A DNA stretch of 17,692 nucleotides from Balneolaceae bacterium (GTDB lineage Bacteria; Bacteroidota; Rhodothermia; Balneolales; Balneolaceae). Within the stretch, counting starts at the first letter, position 1, and the number at the start of each line of letters is the position of its first letter. Below, piece by piece: positions 14,470 through 17,692 of the stretch. The position numbers were made by a program, and so were the translations under genes. The notes beneath the pieces were generated by a model. It saw only the letters and a list, made by a program, of their open reading frames with translations, did not search any database and was not told the origin of the DNA. The DNA lies in assembly GCA_007123785.1 (NCBI GenBank), contig SLGL01000355.1:1-17692 (forward strand). Direction: 5' to 3'.

Positions 14470-15678
14470 TTACCAGACCACATCATCATTATGGCTGATA
14501 CCGTGTTCAGGAAACGGATGTTCATCATCGAACGGATAGAGATCGTTTTGTTCTTCAATGACAATGTCATCTTCAAGCAGATTTCCTTCGGAATCGATAG
14601 CCTTGGAAAGGTCGAGGCCCAGATGTTTGGCTAAGAAAGGGTAGACGGCTGCCCGTTTACTCTCGCCATAATCGTGATTCTCATCGGGCAGGTGTACATA
14701 TTCAACATTTTCAGGACGGTTGTAAAGTTCATAGATATGGCGAATATGCGGATATTCAACATCGGGGGTGTTTTTGGTCCAGTCTCCACCTACAGATACA
14801 AGCAGGAGCGGACGGGGTGCGACCAGTGCTGTAATCTCCACGTTGTTGGTTTGAAAATCACCGTCTTTGTGGATAGGCATTCCGCTTTCACAAACACATC
14901 CACCAAAAAAATGAGCTGAAACCATTACCACAGGAGCTGATACTGAAACACGCTCGTCCACAGCGGCGTGAAAAAAGGTCTGGCTTCCGCCGCCTGACGC
15001 TCCGGTGGAGGCAATCCGGCCGGGGTCGGCGCCCAGTGAGATCAGAAAATCGGTTGCCCGTATGCTGTTCCACAATTGTAACCTCAGCGATTCGGGATGA
15101 TGGTGTTCCCAACCCAGCTCCTCAAGCTGTCCGTAGCCCACCATGTCGTATGCAAACACAATGGCTCCCATCCGGGCCATGGCAGCAAACCTTTTTTGTG
15201 CATCGGGGCGGTAGCGGCCAACATCGCCGGGGTCTGTGAAGTGTCCGTGCGGGCTTAAAATACCCGGCAATGTACCCTCTGCTTCAACCGGTGTGTACAC
15301 ACTCCCGGTAACAAAAACACCTGGAAGGCTTTCAAACGCTACATTCTGAACAGTGTAACCGTCATAGGTTCGCACGTCACCCATCAGAGGATTGAGATCA
15401 TGTTTTTCGGGGAATTCTTCCAACCCGGTACCTCGCAAAATCAGGTTTCTGATCTGTTCCGCCCGGCTTTCCCACTCTTCCTCGGTCTGATATTTCTCCC
15501 GTATCCGGTCGAGAAATTCAGCTCCTTCCTCTTCGGTAAAATAATGTCCGACTGAAAGTGCAGGATCAGATTCTTCATCTTCGGACCCGGAGGCATCACA
15601 CCCGTTGAGGAAAAGAAAACCGGTGAGTAACGTGCAGAACAGAAAATAAGAAAGAGTTGTTTGAATGGTCGGCATCAT
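14470..15678 (-). CDS. Lipoprotein alpha/beta hydrolase (acetylxylan esterase-like)
   Basis: The 402-residue predicted lipid-anchored serine hydrolase starts from MMPTIQTTLSYFLF. The hydrophobic signal ends in the lipobox LNGC with Cys27, followed by an acidic SGSEDEESD linker. Triad candidates are Ser228 in TGASGGGSQ, Asp299 in VGGDWTKNTP and His335 in DENHDYG. LSPHGHF (141-147) forms the oxyanion region. TNNVEITALVAPRPLLL is a hallmark of hydrolases annotated as acetylxylan esterase or cephalosporin-deacetylase-like. The frame extends upstream to 15777, but the extra 33 residues (Cys- and Ile-rich, no signal) are unlikely to be translated. A C-terminal extension rich in D and E follows the fold. 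It probably deacylates glycans at the cell surface or in the periplasm. Confidence 0.88.
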   Translation of the reverse strand: MMPTIQTTLSYFLFCTLLTGFLFLNGCDASGSEDEESDPALSVGHYFTEEEGAEFLDRIREKYQTEEEWESRAEQIRNLILRGTGLEEFPEKHDLNPLMGDVRTYDGYTVQNVAFESLPGVFVTGSVYTPVEAEGTLPGILSPHGHFTDPGDVGRYRPDAQKRFAAMARMGAIVFAYDMVGYGQLEELGWEHHHPESLRLQLWNSIRATDFLISLGADPGRIASTGASGGGSQTFFHAAVDERVSVSAPVVMVSAHFFGGCVCESGMPIHKDGDFQTNNVEITALVAPRPLLLVSVGGDWTKNTPDVEYPHIRHIYELYNRPENVEYVHLPDENHDYGESKRAAVYPFLAKHLGLDLSKAIDSEGNLLEDDIVIEEQNDLYPFDDEHPFPEHGISHNDDVVW

Positions 15679-15807
15679 ATCAGAAATCAGGTTTATGCAA
15701 CATTTCAGGATTTTTATCCCTGAAATGAAACATATTTTTTGTCGTGATACAATTGTTGCAGGGCAATATTTCTGCATTTCTTTTGAAGAAATTCAAAACC
15801 AAACAAC

Positions 15808-16194
15808 TTAACCCCACTGAATCGCTTTAAAGTTGTTGATACAGGCTTCCAGAGCTTCGATCGGATCTACATTTTCGATCTCATATTCCAGAATATACCA
15901 TTCGATACCGCCAACAGTTTCGGATGCTTCGATAATTCCGGCCCAGTCCAGCTGGTCTTCACCAATTACCGCTTCTTCGTTTACGGTGGAGTACGCTTTT
16001 GCGTGGATGGATGCCGTTCGTCCGGGATGCCGGTAAATTAATTCAACAGGATCTTCACCCATGAGTGCGGCATGTCCGGTATCGAGCTGAAGAATAAACC
16101 GGTCATCGGTATTTTCAGCGAGAATATCCCAGAGATAATCTCCGTCAAACTGTTCAAAAATATAGTCGTGATTGTGATAGCCCAACCTTATGTC
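15808..16194 (-). pseudogene. C-terminal half of a sugar phosphate isomerase/epimerase TIM barrel
   Basis: About 128 residues align by motif with the second half of the intact TIM-barrel protein at 6324-7184: LGYHNHDYIFE, ILQLDTGHAAL, ASIHAKAYS and WYILEYE, i.e. strands 5 to 8 with the expected Asp, His and Glu metal ligands. The first half of the barrel, any signal peptide and any ATG at the start are missing; only TTG (16185) is available. The fragment is in the same reading frame as the upstream ThuA gene and separated from it by a single TGA (16195-16197), with the family-like IRLGYHNHD resuming two codons later. This looks like an internal deletion that joined the end of thuA to mid-barrel sequence. 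Translation as a separate half-barrel is possible but unsupported. Confidence 0.75.
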
Positions 16195-16941
16195 TCAGTC
16201 AAGTGCCCACTTCAGGCCATTGACTAGAAAATCAATGTAAACATCATCTTGCATAACCTCTGTATTATGCCCTGCCGCAGTACCCACTACCCGGGCATTT
16301 CCATAGGTGTTCAGCCACATAACCGGATGCCATTTTTCAGTTTCCGGCCCATATGCTTCGGTTAAAGGTATTAGATTATCATAGGTTCTTGTAACAATAT
16401 AAAGCTCATCCATTGGCTGTACCCAGGCCACATCCGGAAAATCCTTCATAACCCGATGATAACGGTTAATTGGTTCGATTTTAAATGTTCGTTGCTGACG
16501 CTCGTGGTGGTAGGTTTCCAAACCGATCAATTTATCCCATTTTGCAGTTTCAGCATCCCGAAACGTATGCATGGCGCAGTGCAAAACTACAGCTGCTGCT
16601 CCTGAATCGTAATGAGCCTCTGTAATCCGCTCGATATAATCATTATCCGTCACATCGGCAAAACAGATATTATAGATCACAGCATCATATCCTTCAATCC
16701 AGTCCGGATCATCAAAACGGGCCAATCGATAATCATTTCGGTCCTGACCAGCTGTAAAGTCAGTTTCCCATACCAGATTCAGTCGTTCACTCAATTTGTT
16801 TCTCAATACCTCTTCCTGTTCTTCATAATCGTGATGCCCTCCTCCCGTAACATATAGGACGTTATATGTTTGAGACTGTGCAGTACATGCCAACATTGCA
16901 AATAACACCCCAAGAACCATTTTAATCAGCAACCTTATCAT
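16195..16941 (-). CDS. Secreted ThuA-domain protein
   Basis: The 248-residue protein has a glutamine-amidotransferase-like ThuA fold. The family is named from trehalose utilisation, where ThuA works on keto-trehalose derivatives. The N-terminus is a Sec-type signal (IRLLIKMVLGVLFAMLACTAQSQ). The mature part begins NVLYVTGGGHHDYEEQ, followed by DAVIYNICFAD, AAAVVLHCAMHTFRD, WDKLIGLETYHH and GTAAGHNTEVMQDD, all typical of bacterial ThuA domains. The C-terminus ends NGLKWALD, close to the usual end of the domain, so the protein is probably functional. Exported ThuA proteins occur beside sugar isomerases and oxidoreductases of keto-glycoside metabolism; here the partner is the broken TIM barrel immediately downstream. 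The exact substrate is unknown. Confidence 0.85.
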   Translation of the reverse strand: MIRLLIKMVLGVLFAMLACTAQSQTYNVLYVTGGGHHDYEEQEEVLRNKLSERLNLVWETDFTAGQDRNDYRLARFDDPDWIEGYDAVIYNICFADVTDNDYIERITEAHYDSGAAAVVLHCAMHTFRDAETAKWDKLIGLETYHHERQQRTFKIEPINRYHRVMKDFPDVAWVQPMDELYIVTRTYDNLIPLTEAYGPETEKWHPVMWLNTYGNARVVGTAAGHNTEVMQDDVYIDFLVNGLKWALD

Positions 16942-17149
16942 AAGTTTTTATCTTATATTTTTTAGTAAATATCTAGCCTAAATAAGCGGTTTTACTATGA
17001 ATATTCAAGTTCATAATAATTAAGGGAAAGTTTTTAAAAAGTACGGAAGTCTTCTATAAAGAAAAATTATTCAATAAGATATTGCCAATGTGTTGTATTT
17101 CAATAGTCGTATATTAATTATTCTATGTTCTGTTTAAGACCCAATTACT
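16942..17149. other. AT-rich divergent spacer between the ThuA and DUF4112 genes
   Basis: This very AT-rich region must hold the promoters of both divergent genes. I see only a weak hairpin ATGAA/TTCAT and no convincing box spacing. An ATG at 17125 opens a short frame that is out of register with DUF4112. Confidence 0.4.
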
Positions 17150-17602
17150 TTGACCTCATTCTCCAAGTCAGATCACAAACGCACACTTAACCGCCTTGAT
17201 CGTTTCAGCTATTACACTGACAGCAATATTCGGATTCCATTTACCAACTTTCGCTTTGGATTGAGTCCACTAATTGGATTGATTCCCGTGGCAGGAGATT
17301 TTGCCGGACTCATTCTTTCCCTCTATGTTCTGTATGAAGCGAGAAAAATAGGGGCAAGCGGTAAGATACAGCGGAAAATGATCCGTAATATGCTAATCGA
17401 GTTCATTGGCGGGCTGCTACCCGTTATTGGAGATGCATTCGATGCCATTTACAAAGCAAATACCAAAAACACCGAGCTTCTCCGAAATTACCTCTACGAT
17501 CAGCTTGGGGAAGAACCAAAATGGAAATTTCCCTGGTTTACATTTATCTGGGTTTGCATGCTTATTTTACTATTATTTGCACTGTTTTTATTGATTTTCT
17601 AA
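17150..17602 (+). CDS. DUF4112 family membrane protein, apparent TTG start
   Basis: The 150-residue protein matches the DUF4112 pattern: an N-terminal RLDRFSYYTDSNIRIP, then RFGLSPLIGLIPVAGD (35-50), a hydrophobic helix (51-63), and a second half with GGLLPVIGDAFDAIYKANTKN (87-107). The two PVxGD motifs (46-50 and 91-95) form an internal repeat. A C-terminal transmembrane helix covers about 129-150. The function of the family is unknown. No in-frame ATG lies before residue 77, and an in-frame TAA sits 12 bases before the TTG at 17150. That TTG places the start where family members normally begin, so TTG (or ATT at 17144) is the likely initiator. There is no visible Shine-Dalgarno site. Confidence 0.82.
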   Translation: MTSFSKSDHKRTLNRLDRFSYYTDSNIRIPFTNFRFGLSPLIGLIPVAGDFAGLILSLYVLYEARKIGASGKIQRKMIRNMLIEFIGGLLPVIGDAFDAIYKANTKNTELLRNYLYDQLGEEPKWKFPWFTFIWVCMLILLLFALFLLIF

Positions 17603-17604
17603 TT

Positions 17605-17628
17605 CACTTTTCTTGTCGGCAAGAAGTG
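17605..17628 (+). terminator. Bulged hairpin after the DUF4112 gene
   Basis: CACTT and CTTG pair with CAAG and AAGTG around a TCGG loop, with a two-base TT bulge in the left arm, starting 3 bases after the stop codon. It lacks a T-run, so termination is only a weak inference. Confidence 0.3.
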
Positions 17629-17692
17629 GATCAAGCAATAATCATCAGTTCAGAATTCTGCTCACACTTTTGCTCATCATCCCTTATATTTA

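Noticed and set aside
15679..15777. Extension of the lipoprotein hydrolase by 33 residues
   Set aside because: It would bury the signal peptide and lipobox inside the protein; the ATGs at 15678/15675 place a normal lipoprotein signal at the N-terminus.
16195..16197. Programmed readthrough or selenocysteine at the ThuA stop TGA
   Set aside because: ThuA already ends at its normal domain boundary, the downstream part is only half a barrel, and no hairpin typical of a selenocysteine insertion element was seen.
1..17692. tRNA genes, CRISPR arrays, transposases or phage genes
   Set aside because: Scanning both strands by eye found no T-arm-like GGTTCGAATCC sequences, no regularly spaced repeats and no transposase or integrase motifs.

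Overview
The window reads as ordinary chromosome of a heterotrophic, oxygen-using, Gram-negative bacterium, most likely of the Balneolota/Rhodothermota/Bacteroidota neighbourhood. This placement is an inference. It rests on Tat-type and lipoprotein signals on carbohydrate enzymes, a NUDIX-type sugar regulator of the kind common in Bacteroidota, moderate G+C with AT-rich spacers, few clear Shine-Dalgarno sites, and an O2-dependent HemF. I see no rRNA, tRNA, CRISPR array, prophage or intact insertion sequence.

Layout. (1) Bases 1-2900, + strand: the 3' end of an ankyrin-repeat gene, then gap (GAPDH) with a LacI/cre-like operator candidate upstream and a strong terminator, then hemF, whose start overlaps a possible 31-codon leader ORF. 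(2) Bases 2892-3243: no intact gene; a possible frameshifted gene remnant on the minus strand. (3) Bases 3244-7474, - strand: an Upf1/DNA2-type SF1 helicase, a GntR-family regulator with an unrecognised C-terminal domain, a Tat-exported lipoprotein TIM-barrel (sugar phosphate isomerase/epimerase family) and a doubtful small ORF. Short AAGTGAAAAGGCAA-type repeats lie at the helicase start and at the end of the GntR gene. (4) Bases 7553-11238, - strand: a NUDIX-type transcription regulator with a damaged Nudix box, mutS, and a previously uncalled 59-codon two-helix membrane protein fused to mutS by a TAATG overlap. (5) Bases 11239-11512: a divergent control region with a perfect 12-bp-arm palindrome and further inverted repeats. 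(6) Bases 11513-13029, + strand: a YihY/BrkB membrane protein coupled by ATGA to a 3-methyladenine-DNA glycosylase. (7) Bases 13157-16941: a carbohydrate-related block with two exported alpha/beta hydrolases (one Tat, one lipoprotein, convergent), a ThuA-domain protein and the C-terminal half of a second TIM-barrel isomerase. (8) Bases 17150-17602, + strand: a DUF4112 membrane protein that appears to start at TTG.

How the genes fit together. Three DNA-maintenance genes (SF1 helicase, mutS, alkyladenine glycosylase) are interspersed with exported sugar-modifying enzymes and two sugar-type regulators. I did not find a convincing new defence or mobile system. The observations most worth checking are the ThuA/half-barrel junction (two reading frames in register, separated only by one TGA), the small protein coupled to mutS, the A-tract between two candidate starts of the NUDIX regulator, and the palindromes between that regulator and the YihY gene.
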